Source of the DNA: Pseudomonadota bacterium
GTDB taxonomy: Bacteria; Pseudomonadota; Gammaproteobacteria; Xanthomonadales; Xanthomonadaceae
Assembly: GCA_023461075.1 (NCBI GenBank)
Contig: JAEWNY010000120.1
Coordinates: forward strand, 1 to 35,461
DNA length: 35,461 nt
Reading direction: 5' to 3'
A program made the translations under genes and the position numbers. The notes beneath the pieces were generated by a model that did not search any database, was not told where the DNA came from, and saw only the letters and a list, made by a program, of their open reading frames with translations. Shown one piece after another: positions 21,969 through 30,647 of the stretch; position 1 is the stretch's first letter; each line of letters starts with the position of its first letter.

Positions 21969-24233
21969 ATGAGAAAGTGTTCCAAGTGGATCGCCACGGC
22001 GTGTGCGGTAGGGATCGCTATCCTGCCCATGCTCGCCCAGGCGCAGATATTCCAGCCCTTCCAGCCGCGCTACAGTGGTGTGCTGAATGGCGACCTGGTG
22101 ATGGTGTCCAACACCAGTGTGACTTGCGCCGCGCCCGCCAACGGCAGTTGCCCGGCGGTGCAGAACAAGAATGACCAGTTGAACATGGTCAACAGCAAGC
22201 TCGCGGTGGATGCCGCGGACGCCAGCATCTTCAATTCCAGCAGCGCCGACCTGACTTCCGCACAGCTGCCTGCCGGTGCCCAGGTCGTCAAGGCCGAACT
22301 GTACTGGGGCGGGTTGGTGGGTGGTACAGCGGGCGCACCCAATCCCGGTCCAGCCGGCAGTCCGGTGCGGCTGGCGCGGCCCGGCGCCAGTTACCAGTCG
22401 ATCACGCCGCAGGGCTGCGATGTTTCGCCCGTCAGCAGCATCTGGGGACAAGCCGCGCATCATTTGTATGCCTGCCGCGCCGATGTCACCCCGCTGGTGC
22501 AGGCGGCGGGCACCTATCGCGTGGCCAACCTGCCGCTGCAGGTCAACGCGCTCAACCGCTTCGGCGGCTGGACCCTGGTGCTGGTCATCCGCAACCCGGC
22601 CAGCCCGATGCGACGCTTCACCATCAACGATGGCCTGGCCGCGATCGCCACCACCGGCACCAATCCGGTCCGCGAAGTCTCGGTGGACATCGGCGGGTTC
22701 CGCACGCCGCTGGCCGGGCCGGTAACCGCGCAGCTGGGCTGGATGGCGCTTGATGGCGATCTGGCCGCGGCAGACGGTTTCACCTTCACCGGGCAAGGTT
22801 CCGCCACCGTCAACCTGGGTGATGCGTGCAACCCGGTGGGTGATGTCTTCAACTCCACCATCTGCAACTTCGGGACACCTGTCCTTGCGCGCAGCATCGT
22901 CAACGGCAATGGCACCAATACGCTGGGCTTCGATGCCGACCTGCTGCAGCTGCCGAACCCCGGGAACGTCAACCTGCGCAACGGCGCCACCTCCGCGCGG
23001 CTGACCGCACGGACCAGCAGCGAGGGCTATGGCATCGCGATGCTGGCGCTCGCGGTCGATGTGTACCAGCCTTCGTTCGATGCCACCACCTCCAAGGTGC
23101 AGGCCAACCTGACCCATCCCGGCCTGCCGGCCGGTCAGGCACTGCCCGGTGACCGCATCCGCTACACCGTGACCTTGAGCAACATCGGCGAGGACAATGC
23201 GCAGGACGTGGTGCTTCGCGATGCGATACCCACAGGCACCTACTACGAGCCGGGTTCGCTGGAAATCCTCGTCGGCGCCAACCCGGGTGCCAAGACGGAC
23301 ATCGCCGGCGACGACCAGGGCGAGCTGGCCGGCGGCCAGGCGGTATTCCGGGTGGGCACGGGCGCGAACGCGACCCAAGGCGGCGTGGTTCGCTGCACCA
23401 CCTGCCAAGGCAGCGAGCCCACCGACATCACGGTGACCTTCGTGGTCAAGGTAAAGGACGATGCCGCGCCCGGCGCGGTCATCCGCAACACGGCGCAGCT
23501 CCAGTTCGTCGGTGTCAGCAGTGGTGAAACATTCACCGAAACGTCCAACGAGACGGTCCTGCGCGTGCAAGCGCCGCCCAGGCTCACCCTGCGCAAGATC
23601 ATCAACGGTCGCGCACGCGCCAGCGACCAGTTCACCCTCGCGATCGGGCCGGGTGGCCCGACAGCCACCAGCAACGGGACCGCGACCAGCATCGCCACCA
23701 CGCCGTTCGTCGCCAGCCCCGGAACGACCTATACGCTGACCGAAACGGGCGCTGGCAGCCCGGCCGCCGATCTGGCCAGCTACAACATCAGCTACAGCTG
23801 CGTGAACGTGGAAGGCGGCACCACCGACATTCCCGCAGGCACCGGACCCAGCATCAGCGTGACGCCGGTCAATGGCGACGACATCACCTGCACCTTCACC
23901 AACACGCGCAAGACCGCGAACCTCAGTATCACCAAGACCAACACGCCGGCCAGTGGGGCCAACGACCAGCCCGGCGACACGGTCACGCTGGGCGCAACTA
24001 CCGACTACACGATCGTGGTCACGAACAACGGGCCGGATGCCGCCGATGGTGCGGTGGTGCGTGACACGCCGAACAGCAATCTCAACTGCACGGCCGTGCG
24101 CTGCGATGCGGCCACTGGCGGGGCCGCGTGCCCGGCGGTCGATGTCGCCGGCTTCTTCGGCGGTGGGGTGTCGATAGCCACGCTCCCGGCCGGCGGCGCG
24201 GTGACCTTTGTCGCGACCTGCACGGTGAGGTAG
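21969..24233 (+). CDS. Secreted DUF11-repeat surface protein
   Basis: An exported protein of about 754 residues. A signal peptide ('IATACAVGIAILPMLAQAQ', cleavage near 25/26) is followed by an N-terminal region with 'VVKAELYWGG' and 'GGWTLVLVIRNP'. Two DUF11 (immunoglobulin-like) domains follow, one with 'GDRIRYTVTLSNIGEDNAQDV' and one at the C-terminus with 'TDYTIVVTNNGPDAADG'. Between them lies a prealbumin/SpaA-like segment ('RLTLRKIINGR', 'TYTLTETGAG', 'DITCTFTNTRK'). Cysteine pairs in the repeats suggest disulfides. No sortase or autotransporter element is seen. The start at 21969 is preferred because the ATG at 21957 has its purine run directly abutting it; both are possible. The function is probably surface adhesion or structural and is not established. 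Confidence 0.75.
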   Translation: MRKCSKWIATACAVGIAILPMLAQAQIFQPFQPRYSGVLNGDLVMVSNTSVTCAAPANGSCPAVQNKNDQLNMVNSKLAVDAADASIFNSSSADLTSAQLPAGAQVVKAELYWGGLVGGTAGAPNPGPAGSPVRLARPGASYQSITPQGCDVSPVSSIWGQAAHHLYACRADVTPLVQAAGTYRVANLPLQVNALNRFGGWTLVLVIRNPASPMRRFTINDGLAAIATTGTNPVREVSVDIGGFRTPLAGPVTAQLGWMALDGDLAAADGFTFTGQGSATVNLGDACNPVGDVFNSTICNFGTPVLARSIVNGNGTNTLGFDADLLQLPNPGNVNLRNGATSARLTARTSSEGYGIAMLALAVDVYQPSFDATTSKVQANLTHPGLPAGQALPGDRIRYTVTLSNIGEDNAQDVVLRDAIPTGTYYEPGSLEILVGANPGAKTDIAGDDQGELAGGQAVFRVGTGANATQGGVVRCTTCQGSEPTDITVTFVVKVKDDAAPGAVIRNTAQLQFVGVSSGETFTETSNETVLRVQAPPRLTLRKIINGRARASDQFTLAIGPGGPTATSNGTATSIATTPFVASPGTTYTLTETGAGSPAADLASYNISYSCVNVEGGTTDIPAGTGPSISVTPVNGDDITCTFTNTRKTANLSITKTNTPASGANDQPGDTVTLGATTDYTIVVTNNGPDAADGAVVRDTPNSNLNCTAVRCDAATGGAACPAVDVAGFFGGGVSIATLPAGGAVTFVATCTVR

Positions 24234-24278
24234 CGCACTCTACCTGTCAGGAACAATGCGTAGACGCCTGGCAGCGTA

Positions 24279-24348
24279 ATGGTGCGTAAGTCGGCCGCAT
24301 TCAAACGATTGCATCGATGATCGATTGCCATTGCCGATCACGCACCAT
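24279..24348. repeat. Long stem-loop between the DUF11 gene and res
   Basis: ATGGTGCGT (24279-24287) and ACGCACCAT (24340-24348) are exact inverted repeats; just inside, TCGGC and GCCGA can pair across a small internal loop. The interior holds the palindrome ATCGAT-G-ATCGAT. It sits in the 191-bp convergent gap. It could be a two-way terminator or a remnant of a small mobile element at the edge of the R-M insertion. No gene is seen in this gap. Confidence 0.4.
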
Positions 24349-24424
24349 GACAAAGCGGCAGCGTCCGTCGCTCGGTTCCGCCCACGGTGCGCCGATGTCG
24401 CGGTCGCCCTGCATCGTTCCAGCC

Positions 24425-27394
24425 TTACAAATTCCAGGTAGGTGGCGGCGGGGTCGCGACTTCATATCCGATGCCGATCACCTTGAAATGCTCGATCGCC
24501 GCGTCGATCTTGGCGTTCTCGCTGGGGCGACGCTTGTCGCGATCGTGCGTGCTCTTGGTTTCCCGGATCATGTAGATGCGGTTTTCGCCATTGACGTGCT
24601 TGATGATGGCCCAGTCAGGGTTGTAGTCGCCGACCGGCGTAGGGACCTTGAACTTCGCCGGCAGCTTCATGAACAGCTTGATGTCGGCGCGGCTATCGAG
24701 CATTTCCGCGAACTCGCGCTCCACCTCCGACTCGTAGACGACATGATCGAAATCCGTTTTCTGCGTATTGTGGATTTCCACCATCCGGTCGAAAAAATGC
24801 TCCTTCTCCGCAAGTCCATCGGTCTGCAGCTCGCGCAATTCGTAAATCGACCCGTCGAGCTTTTCGTACTGGATGCCGTCGATGAGCAGTTTCGCCAGTT
24901 CGCCCTTGATGCAGCGCAGGACCATGGCGATGAAGTCATTGGGGTTTCCGATGAATTCGGACAGCCGGCCGCTGCCCTTCACTATGTCCACCAGCGTCCG
25001 GCGGGTAAGCGAGGTGGCTTGCTGCAGTTCGCCGATGATGTCCGGCAGGTCGTAGCGTGAATCGAGGCTGGCGACGCTTTCGCCGAGGACGTGACTCTGC
25101 GTGCCGCCGCGTGATACCCGGACACCTGCGCGCGTCACTTCGATCTGCAAGGGGCTTATGCGGCCCTCCCGCTTGATGGCATAGATCGCGTTGCCGATGA
25201 TCGCTTCGCGTTCGACCTGAACCCGATACGCGGTTCTGCGGCTGATGGCGTTCCAGAATTCCTCGAACTCAGGCGATGCGTACAGTTCCTTGTTGAACTT
25301 GCGCGCTTTGCGATCCTTCCCGTTCTTCACGTATTTTCCGATGCCTGCGTCGCGAATGCGCTGGATGATGGCCGCCTGGTAGGGTTCGAGCGCCTGCGGA
25401 AGATTGAGCGAGAAATCCCTGGTGTCCGGCGTGAATATCGACGTGGTCTTGCCATCGCGCAGGTAGTTGTGGGCATTCAGGTGCCGGAAAATTTCCTGCG
25501 ACGCCTTGTAGCCCAGCCATTCGTCGGTCGCCTTGCCGTCTGCATCGAGCCTGGGCAGTCTGGCGAATTCGCCTGGCCGCACCTGGCCAATCGCAACGCC
25601 TGCCGCCTTGTATTCGTTCTGCAAGTTGTCGGCAAAAGCGGCATAGCTTTCGTTGGCGATGACCGTAAGCGTGGCAATGCTGCGATCGGCCATCCGCTCA
25701 TAGCCGCGTTCGGTCTTCGCCACCGGCAGGCGCAGACCGCGCCCGAGCGTCTGCCGGCGTTCGGTTTCCGCGCCCATCTCGCGCAACGTGCAAATCTGGA
25801 AGACATTGGGGTTGTCCCAGCCTTCGCGCAGGGCGGAATGGCTGAAGATGAAGCGCACCGGTTCATCCATGTCCAGCAGGCGTTGCTTGTCCTGCATGAT
25901 GAGTTCGTAGGCATCGTCGTCGGCTTTCGTCGTGCCGGACGAGTCCCGGAACTCGACCTTGCCGCCTTTCTTCTTCAACTGCGAGAAATAAGCCCGACGC
26001 AAATCGCGCGGCTCCTGCGGCAGCAACTGCCTGTAGTGCGGGGATCGGTTGCGTTCCTCGACGAGCACCTCGTCGAACCATTTCACGAAATCACCATTCG
26101 CGTCATCGTTGTTCGTGCCATCGCCGAGGAAGCTGGCCACCTTGTCCACGAAGAACAGCGACAGCACCTTGATCCCCTTGCCGCGCAGCGCCGCTTCCTT
26201 CCGGAAATGTTCGAGGATGGTCTGCCGGATCATCTCCTTGTAGATCGCTCCACTCGCGCCACCGATGGAATCGCCTTGCAGCAACGTACCGTGGTTGCTC
26301 AACTCGATCGACACCGGCTCGATGCTCATGCCGTTGATGCGCCACCCTTCGTACGCCGGGTTGCCCGTCGTCGTCGCCAGATCGTCACCGCGCTTGACGG
26401 TTTTCGTCTTGCGCGCAACCGAACCGTTGGCGGCACGACACGAAAGCTCCAGCCTGGCCTTGAACGTGCCGCGCTTGTTGACGACATCGACCAGGTTCAA
26501 GTACGGAGCGGCATCAGCGCCCTGCTGGGCGACGGAGTCCACCACGATCTGCTTGACCAGCCCCAGGTCGTGCGCGTCGACCGGATCGAGCCGGTAGACC
26601 AGGTTGCGCAATTGCTTGTGCGTGGCCGAATAGCGCAAGGTGAACGCGGGATCGAGTTCGCCGACCGCCGATTGCGACAGCAGCGACTCCATGTTCTGCG
26701 GCTCGTCCATGATGACGATCGGGCGAGTGGCCTTGAGGTAGTCGATGGGTCGCAGACCGTTCAAACGGTCGCGGGTCTGGTGGATGATGCGCGTGTTGGC
26801 GTTGCCGCGAACCGAATCGATCGTCATCACCAGTATCTGGACGCCGGTTGCCGTGGCGAAGGCTTGCACTTCCTCGGCGCGATCGCCGCGGTACACGCCG
26901 GCATCGAAGGGCAGGGCCGGGTACAGGTCGCGGAAGTGCTCGCGCATCAGACGGATGCTGGTATTCACGCCTTCGCGGATGGCGACGGACGGCACGAGGA
27001 TGATGAATTTGCCGAAGCCGTAGTGCTGCGCGAGTTCGAAGATGGTCCGCAGGTATACATAGGTCTTGCCGGTGCCGGTTTCCATCTCGATGTCGAAGTC
27101 GAGTTTGCCGCCCGCTAGCGAATCGCTCTGCTCCAGCCCGTTTCGATCCTGCACGGCCTGCATGTTGGCGAGGATGGCGGTGTCGTGCAGCACGAGGTTG
27201 TTGCCGATCGCACCGATTTCCTGCGCGGTCTCGACCGCCAGTTGCCCCTCTACCGTTTCCCGGACCATGCCGCGCACGGCCACGGCGAGCTTGTCCGCGT
27301 CCTGCGGTTGCCCATCGAACAGGTCCACGACGGCGGCGATCGCGTCGAGCTGGTATTGCTGGCGAGCATCGAACCGGAATCCGGTGCTGCCCAT
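24425..27394 (-). CDS. res: Type III restriction endonuclease subunit Res
   Basis: Res is the ATPase/nuclease subunit that acts with Mod to cut DNA carrying unmethylated head-to-head sites. The 989-residue protein has Walker A 'METGTGKTY' near residue 103, a DEAD-like motif II 'MDEPQN' near 228, helicase motif VI 'TLGRGLRLPV' near 548, and a C-terminal PD-(D/E)xK nuclease with 'YNPDWAII' near 922 and 'IRETKST' near 942. All key residues are present, so it looks functional. The start MGSTGFRFDARQQYQLDAI at 27394 lies one base after the mod stop, implying translational coupling. An upstream in-frame ATG at 27442 lies within mod and is less likely. Confidence 0.93.
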   Translation of the reverse strand: MGSTGFRFDARQQYQLDAIAAVVDLFDGQPQDADKLAVAVRGMVRETVEGQLAVETAQEIGAIGNNLVLHDTAILANMQAVQDRNGLEQSDSLAGGKLDFDIEMETGTGKTYVYLRTIFELAQHYGFGKFIILVPSVAIREGVNTSIRLMREHFRDLYPALPFDAGVYRGDRAEEVQAFATATGVQILVMTIDSVRGNANTRIIHQTRDRLNGLRPIDYLKATRPIVIMDEPQNMESLLSQSAVGELDPAFTLRYSATHKQLRNLVYRLDPVDAHDLGLVKQIVVDSVAQQGADAAPYLNLVDVVNKRGTFKARLELSCRAANGSVARKTKTVKRGDDLATTTGNPAYEGWRINGMSIEPVSIELSNHGTLLQGDSIGGASGAIYKEMIRQTILEHFRKEAALRGKGIKVLSLFFVDKVASFLGDGTNNDDANGDFVKWFDEVLVEERNRSPHYRQLLPQEPRDLRRAYFSQLKKKGGKVEFRDSSGTTKADDDAYELIMQDKQRLLDMDEPVRFIFSHSALREGWDNPNVFQICTLREMGAETERRQTLGRGLRLPVAKTERGYERMADRSIATLTVIANESYAAFADNLQNEYKAAGVAIGQVRPGEFARLPRLDADGKATDEWLGYKASQEIFRHLNAHNYLRDGKTTSIFTPDTRDFSLNLPQALEPYQAAIIQRIRDAGIGKYVKNGKDRKARKFNKELYASPEFEEFWNAISRRTAYRVQVEREAIIGNAIYAIKREGRISPLQIEVTRAGVRVSRGGTQSHVLGESVASLDSRYDLPDIIGELQQATSLTRRTLVDIVKGSGRLSEFIGNPNDFIAMVLRCIKGELAKLLIDGIQYEKLDGSIYELRELQTDGLAEKEHFFDRMVEIHNTQKTDFDHVVYESEVEREFAEMLDSRADIKLFMKLPAKFKVPTPVGDYNPDWAIIKHVNGENRIYMIRETKSTHDRDKRRPSENAKIDAAIEHFKVIGIGYEVATPPPPTWNL

Positions 27395-27395
27395 C

Positions 27396-29303
27396 TCAGG
27401 CGGTCCGCAATTCGATGCCCTGGGTCTTTGCGTATTGGGCAAGGTTGGTTTTCAGCTCGTCGTCGCCGTGGAAAGCGTCTTCCAGCAAGATGAGCTTGCC
27501 GGGCGCGGCATCGACCAGGGCGCGCAGTTGCTCCAGCGTGGGCTTGGTGGTTTCATCGACATAGGCCAGCACGCGGTTGTCGCCGACTTCGCGCACCTCA
27601 AGTCCCTTGATGGTCTTCGTGGTGATGGTTTCGGTCAGCGAATGGCCCAGCTTGAGTAGCAGTTCCGTCAGAAGGTCGTCCTGCGAGGCTGCGTCGTCGG
27701 CGCTGTCGCGCAGGTCGAGCAGATGCTGCTCCAATTGGGTCGGCGTGACGTCGCTGGTGACCCGCCACTTGGCGAAGTTCGTGTCAGTGAGTTTGTAGGC
27801 GCGAAAACCGGTGTCGCCCTTGCCGATTCTTTCGCCGGCCAGCTCAATGCGCTTGCGCGAGATGTCGGCGATGGTGGCGAATCCGGACTTGCGGGCTTGG
27901 GAGTCTTCGGACGTGGGCTCGGGCAACTGCACCATGATGAAGCGGCGATTGCCTTCGTCTTCGGCGTTGAGTTGCATCACGGCGTGGGCGGTTGTGGAAC
28001 TACCGGCGAAGAAGTCAAGGACGATGTCGCCGTTAGAAATGCAGAAGTTCGTCAGGTATGAAATCAATTCAACTGGCTTTGGATAATCAAAAACATCAGC
28101 GCCACCCATGAGCGCAGTGAGCTTGGTTCCTGCGCTTTCAGTAGTGCCGACCCCAACGGTCCAATCGATCAGATTGGGAGGGACTTCTTCTCCGTAGTCT
28201 TTTTTCTTGTATGAGATCACAAGTCGATCAGAAGAAATTCGCATCTTGGTTTCCAGCGAAAGTTCCATGTCGAGCTTAGGCTGAGTCCATGTGAATTTGG
28301 ACTTGAAGCGCACGTCATTCCTGTTTTTCCCATCAAGTACATCCAGCGTGTCCAGAAGCTCATACGGATACTTGTCCGTGCCGTAAATTCCGGGCTGGAA
28401 TACTTGGTTCGGGAGTCCAATTTCAAGTTTTCCAGCCGGAAATCTGAGCTCCTTGGCAGAGTTTTGCGGCTTCGTGATGGGGTCGTCGCTGGCGCTAAAT
28501 TTTCTGACGCCCTTGTACTGTTTGTTTGATCGTGCCCGTTCGTATGCCAGCACGTACTCCACGTTCTTCTTGATCTTCTTCGATAGGTTGGGTGGAGTGG
28601 CGGACTTGAACCAGTTCCATTGGCCTATGAAATTCGCTTCCCCGAATACCTCATCGCAGACTCTTCGTAGATTCGCGACCTCGTTGTCATCAATCGAAAC
28701 GAAAATGACGCCGTCATCGGTGAGCAAGTTCCGCGCCAGCTTCAACCGCGGGTACATCATGTTCAACCAATTGGAATGGAAGCGGCCTTCGCTTTCGCTG
28801 TTGGTGGAAACCTTCTGGCCTTCCTCGTTCACCTGCCGCGTCCACTCAAGATAAGTGTCCAGCCCTTCGGTGAAATTGTCCGGGTACACGAAGTCCTTGC
28901 CCGTGTTGTAGGGCGGGTCGATGTAGATCAGCTTGACCTTGTTGTGGTAGTGCCGCTGCAGGATCTTCAGCACTTCCAGGTTGTCGCCCTCGATGAACAC
29001 GTTCTGGGTCGTGTCCCAGTCCTTCGAATGAGCGAGGTCGGGCTTCAGCGTCGCGGACGTCGGCGCCTGGGCAGCGCGTAGCGCCCGTTTCTTGCCGGGC
29101 CAGAACAGGCCGAAGCGTTCGCTTTCATCGGCGGCATCTTCGCCCAGCAACTCGGCGAGCTTCCTAGCATCGATCTTGCCGTCGGCAATGGCTTCAGGCA
29201 CCAGTTCGGCCAGCTGCGCGGCCAGCTCCGTACGGAAGTCCGGGCTGGCGCTTGGGATGTCGGCTGGGGATTCCGACAGTGGCTGGGGCACGGAATGGGG
29301 CAT
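27396..29303 (-). CDS. mod: Type III DNA methyltransferase subunit Mod (beta class, adenine-N6)
   Basis: Mod provides sequence recognition and adenine-N6 methylation for the type III system. The 635-residue protein has catalytic motif IV as 'DPPYNTGKDF' near residue 129, before the SAM-binding motif I 'DFFAGSSTTAHA' near 428. This order defines the beta class. The region between them (about residues 205-420) is the target-recognition domain; its DNA (about 28040-28690) is visibly more AT-rich than either side. The first 100 residues and the last 150 look conserved with other Mod proteins. The start at 29303 was chosen because longer forms read through the operator region. It is the first gene of the mod-res operon and divergent from a helix-turn-helix gene. 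Confidence 0.93.
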   Translation of the reverse strand: MPHSVPQPLSESPADIPSASPDFRTELAAQLAELVPEAIADGKIDARKLAELLGEDAADESERFGLFWPGKKRALRAAQAPTSATLKPDLAHSKDWDTTQNVFIEGDNLEVLKILQRHYHNKVKLIYIDPPYNTGKDFVYPDNFTEGLDTYLEWTRQVNEEGQKVSTNSESEGRFHSNWLNMMYPRLKLARNLLTDDGVIFVSIDDNEVANLRRVCDEVFGEANFIGQWNWFKSATPPNLSKKIKKNVEYVLAYERARSNKQYKGVRKFSASDDPITKPQNSAKELRFPAGKLEIGLPNQVFQPGIYGTDKYPYELLDTLDVLDGKNRNDVRFKSKFTWTQPKLDMELSLETKMRISSDRLVISYKKKDYGEEVPPNLIDWTVGVGTTESAGTKLTALMGGADVFDYPKPVELISYLTNFCISNGDIVLDFFAGSSTTAHAVMQLNAEDEGNRRFIMVQLPEPTSEDSQARKSGFATIADISRKRIELAGERIGKGDTGFRAYKLTDTNFAKWRVTSDVTPTQLEQHLLDLRDSADDAASQDDLLTELLLKLGHSLTETITTKTIKGLEVREVGDNRVLAYVDETTKPTLEQLRALVDAAPGKLILLEDAFHGDDELKTNLAQYAKTQGIELRTA

Positions 29304-29332
29304 GAGGCTGACGCGGAAGCGCTTGTCTGCAG

Positions 29333-29371
29333 TGAAAGTTGGACTTTCAAAGAGAGGAAAGTAACGCTTTC
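29333..29371. promoter_or_regulatory. Twin inverted-repeat operators in the mod/regulator divergent region
   Basis: Site 1 is TGAAAGT-TGG-ACTTTCA (29333-29349), a perfect 7-bp inverted repeat. Site 2 is GAAAG-TAACG-CTTTC (29357-29371). Their centres are 23 bases apart, about two helical turns, and both share the half-site GAAAGT. They lie between the divergent starts of mod (29303) and the HTH gene (29406). A TTGAAA -35-like hexamer for mod falls between them on the minus strand and a TTGGAC overlaps site 1 on the plus strand. Binding by the HTH protein is inferred. Confidence 0.6.
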
Positions 29372-29405
29372 TCGTCCGACATGCCAGCTGCGCGACCGTA
29401 ATGGC

Positions 29406-29798
29406 ATGGACAAGGAGAAAATGGCATTTGCCCGGCGATTGAAGGCGGCCTTGCAGGACGCCGGGATCGAGGCCAGCGGCACCCGCATCGAGGAACTTTT
29501 CGCGGCGCGCTCTCCTGCACACTCCGTGACGAGCCAAGGCGCCAATGGCTGGTTGCGTGGCCAGTACATGCCCACCCCGGACAAGATCCGGGTGCTGGCG
29601 GATATCGTCGGCGTGGATCCGTCCACACTGGCTTTCGGAGAAGCGAAAGGGCGGCGGGTCAGCGAAGCGCGCCGGGAATGGAAGATTCCCGCTGCGGATC
29701 GTGCTGCGATAGATGCGTTCCTCGGGTTGCCGGCCTCGCAGCGCAAGTTGGTGGGCGCGCTGTTGGCGGAACTGGCTGCCGTCAAGCCGTCGCGCTGA
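29406..29798 (+). CDS. XRE-like helix-turn-helix regulator, putative controller of the R-M operon
   Basis: A 130-residue protein with an N-terminal helix-turn-helix domain in about the first 75 residues ('FARRLKAALQDAGIE', 'TSQGANGWLRGQYMPTPDKI', 'LADIVGVDPSTLAFGE'), which fits the lambda-repressor-like XRE fold. A short C-terminal helical part ('DRAAIDAFLGLPASQRKLVGALLAEL') may dimerise. It is transcribed away from mod with two inverted repeats in between, the usual layout of a C-protein or repressor. The start could also be the ATG at 29421, which has AAGGAG close upstream. It ends 51 bases before ubiE. Confidence 0.75.
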   Translation: MDKEKMAFARRLKAALQDAGIEASGTRIEELFAARSPAHSVTSQGANGWLRGQYMPTPDKIRVLADIVGVDPSTLAFGEAKGRRVSEARREWKIPAADRAAIDAFLGLPASQRKLVGALLAELAAVKPSR

Positions 29799-29834
29799 GG
29801 CGAGTCGTCACCACGGCGGCCACACACGGGCCAA

Positions 29835-29843
29835 TGCCATAAT
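29835..29843 (+). promoter_or_regulatory. Extended -10 (TGC-CATAAT) immediately upstream of ubiE
   Basis: CATAAT at 29838-29843 is preceded by TGC, giving an extended -10. Transcription would start about 7 bases on, at or next to the ubiE ATG (29850), so the message may be leaderless. No -35 match is seen and there is no Shine-Dalgarno between this element and the ATG. Confidence 0.45.
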
Positions 29844-29849
29844 CCCGCC

Positions 29850-30605
29850 ATGAGCCAGGACAACGAATCCACCACCCACTTCGGCTTCCGCGACGTGCCG
29901 ACCGGGCAGAAGCAGAAGCTGGTCGGCGAGGTGTTCACCTCGGTCGCGGGCAACTACGACCTGATGAACGACCTGATGTCGCTCGGCATCCATCGGGTGT
30001 GGAAACGCTATTTCGTCGCCACCGCGCAGGTGAAGCCGGGCGACCGCGTGCTGGACCTGGCCGGTGGCACCGGCGACATCGCTGCGCTGCTGAAGGATCG
30101 TGTCGGCGAGCGAGGCGAACTGGTCCTGGGCGACATCAACGGCTCGATGCTGAAGGTCGGCCGCGACCGCATGACCGATCGCGGCAACGTCGCCGGTTTC
30201 GAATACGTGCAATGCAATGCGGAGAAGCTGCCGTTCCCGGATGCCAGCTTCGACCTGGTCACCATCGCGTTCGGCCTGCGCAACGTGACCGACAAGGACG
30301 CTGCGCTCCGGGAGATGCAGCGGGTGTTGAAGGTCGGCGGGCAGGCGCGCGTGCTGGAGTTCTCGGAAGTGACCGCGGAGTGGTTCAAGCCGGTGTACGA
30401 CTTCCACTCCTTCAAGGTGTTGCCGCGGCTGGGCAAGCTGTTCGCCGGGGATGCCGACAGCTACCAGTACCTGGCCGAATCGATCCGCAAGCATCCGCCG
30501 CAGGAAGCCTTGAAGGCGATGATGGAGGCCGCCGGTTTCGCGCGGACCTCGTACCGCAATCTCTCCGCGGGCATCGTCGCCATCCACACCGGCTACAAGG
30601 CCTGA
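29850..30605 (+). CDS. ubiE: Ubiquinone/menaquinone biosynthesis C-methyltransferase UbiE
   Basis: UbiE is a SAM-dependent C-methyltransferase that methylates the benzoquinol ring during ubiquinone (and, where made, menaquinone) biosynthesis. The 251-residue protein has the usual length and motifs: 'THFGFRDV', 'VFTSVAGNYDLMNDLMSLGIHRVWKR', SAM-binding 'VLDLAGGTGDIA' near 66-77, 'LPFPDASFDLVTIAFGLRNV', 'EMQRVLKVGGQARVLEFS' and the C-terminal 'NLSAGIVAIHTGYKA'. The gene lacks a Shine-Dalgarno and its predicted -10 sits so close that it may be leaderless. It converges on the DUF5916 gene. Confidence 0.96.
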   Translation: MSQDNESTTHFGFRDVPTGQKQKLVGEVFTSVAGNYDLMNDLMSLGIHRVWKRYFVATAQVKPGDRVLDLAGGTGDIAALLKDRVGERGELVLGDINGSMLKVGRDRMTDRGNVAGFEYVQCNAEKLPFPDASFDLVTIAFGLRNVTDKDAALREMQRVLKVGGQARVLEFSEVTAEWFKPVYDFHSFKVLPRLGKLFAGDADSYQYLAESIRKHPPQEALKAMMEAAGFARTSYRNLSAGIVAIHTGYKA

Positions 30606-30621
30606 CCTGGCAGCGTGGCGA

Positions 30622-30638
30622 CGGCGCATCGCGCGCCG
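30622..30638. terminator. GC-rich hairpin in the ubiE/DUF5916 convergent gap
   Basis: CGGCGC (30622-30627), loop ATCGC, GCGCCG (30633-30638) is a perfect 6-bp stem in the 42-bp gap between two converging genes, so it could terminate both. It lacks a T-tract on either strand. Confidence 0.4.
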
Positions 30639-30647
30639 CCGGCTTGC

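Noticed and set aside
25469..27118. 549-codon plus-strand frame opposite res
   Set aside because: It is antisense to the helicase core of Res and has no recognisable domain.
24425..29303. mod/res as part of a BREX, DISARM or ISP-type defence cluster
   Set aside because: No PglZ, BrxC-like, DrmA/B or other partner genes flank the pair, and the motif layout is that of ordinary type III Mod and Res.
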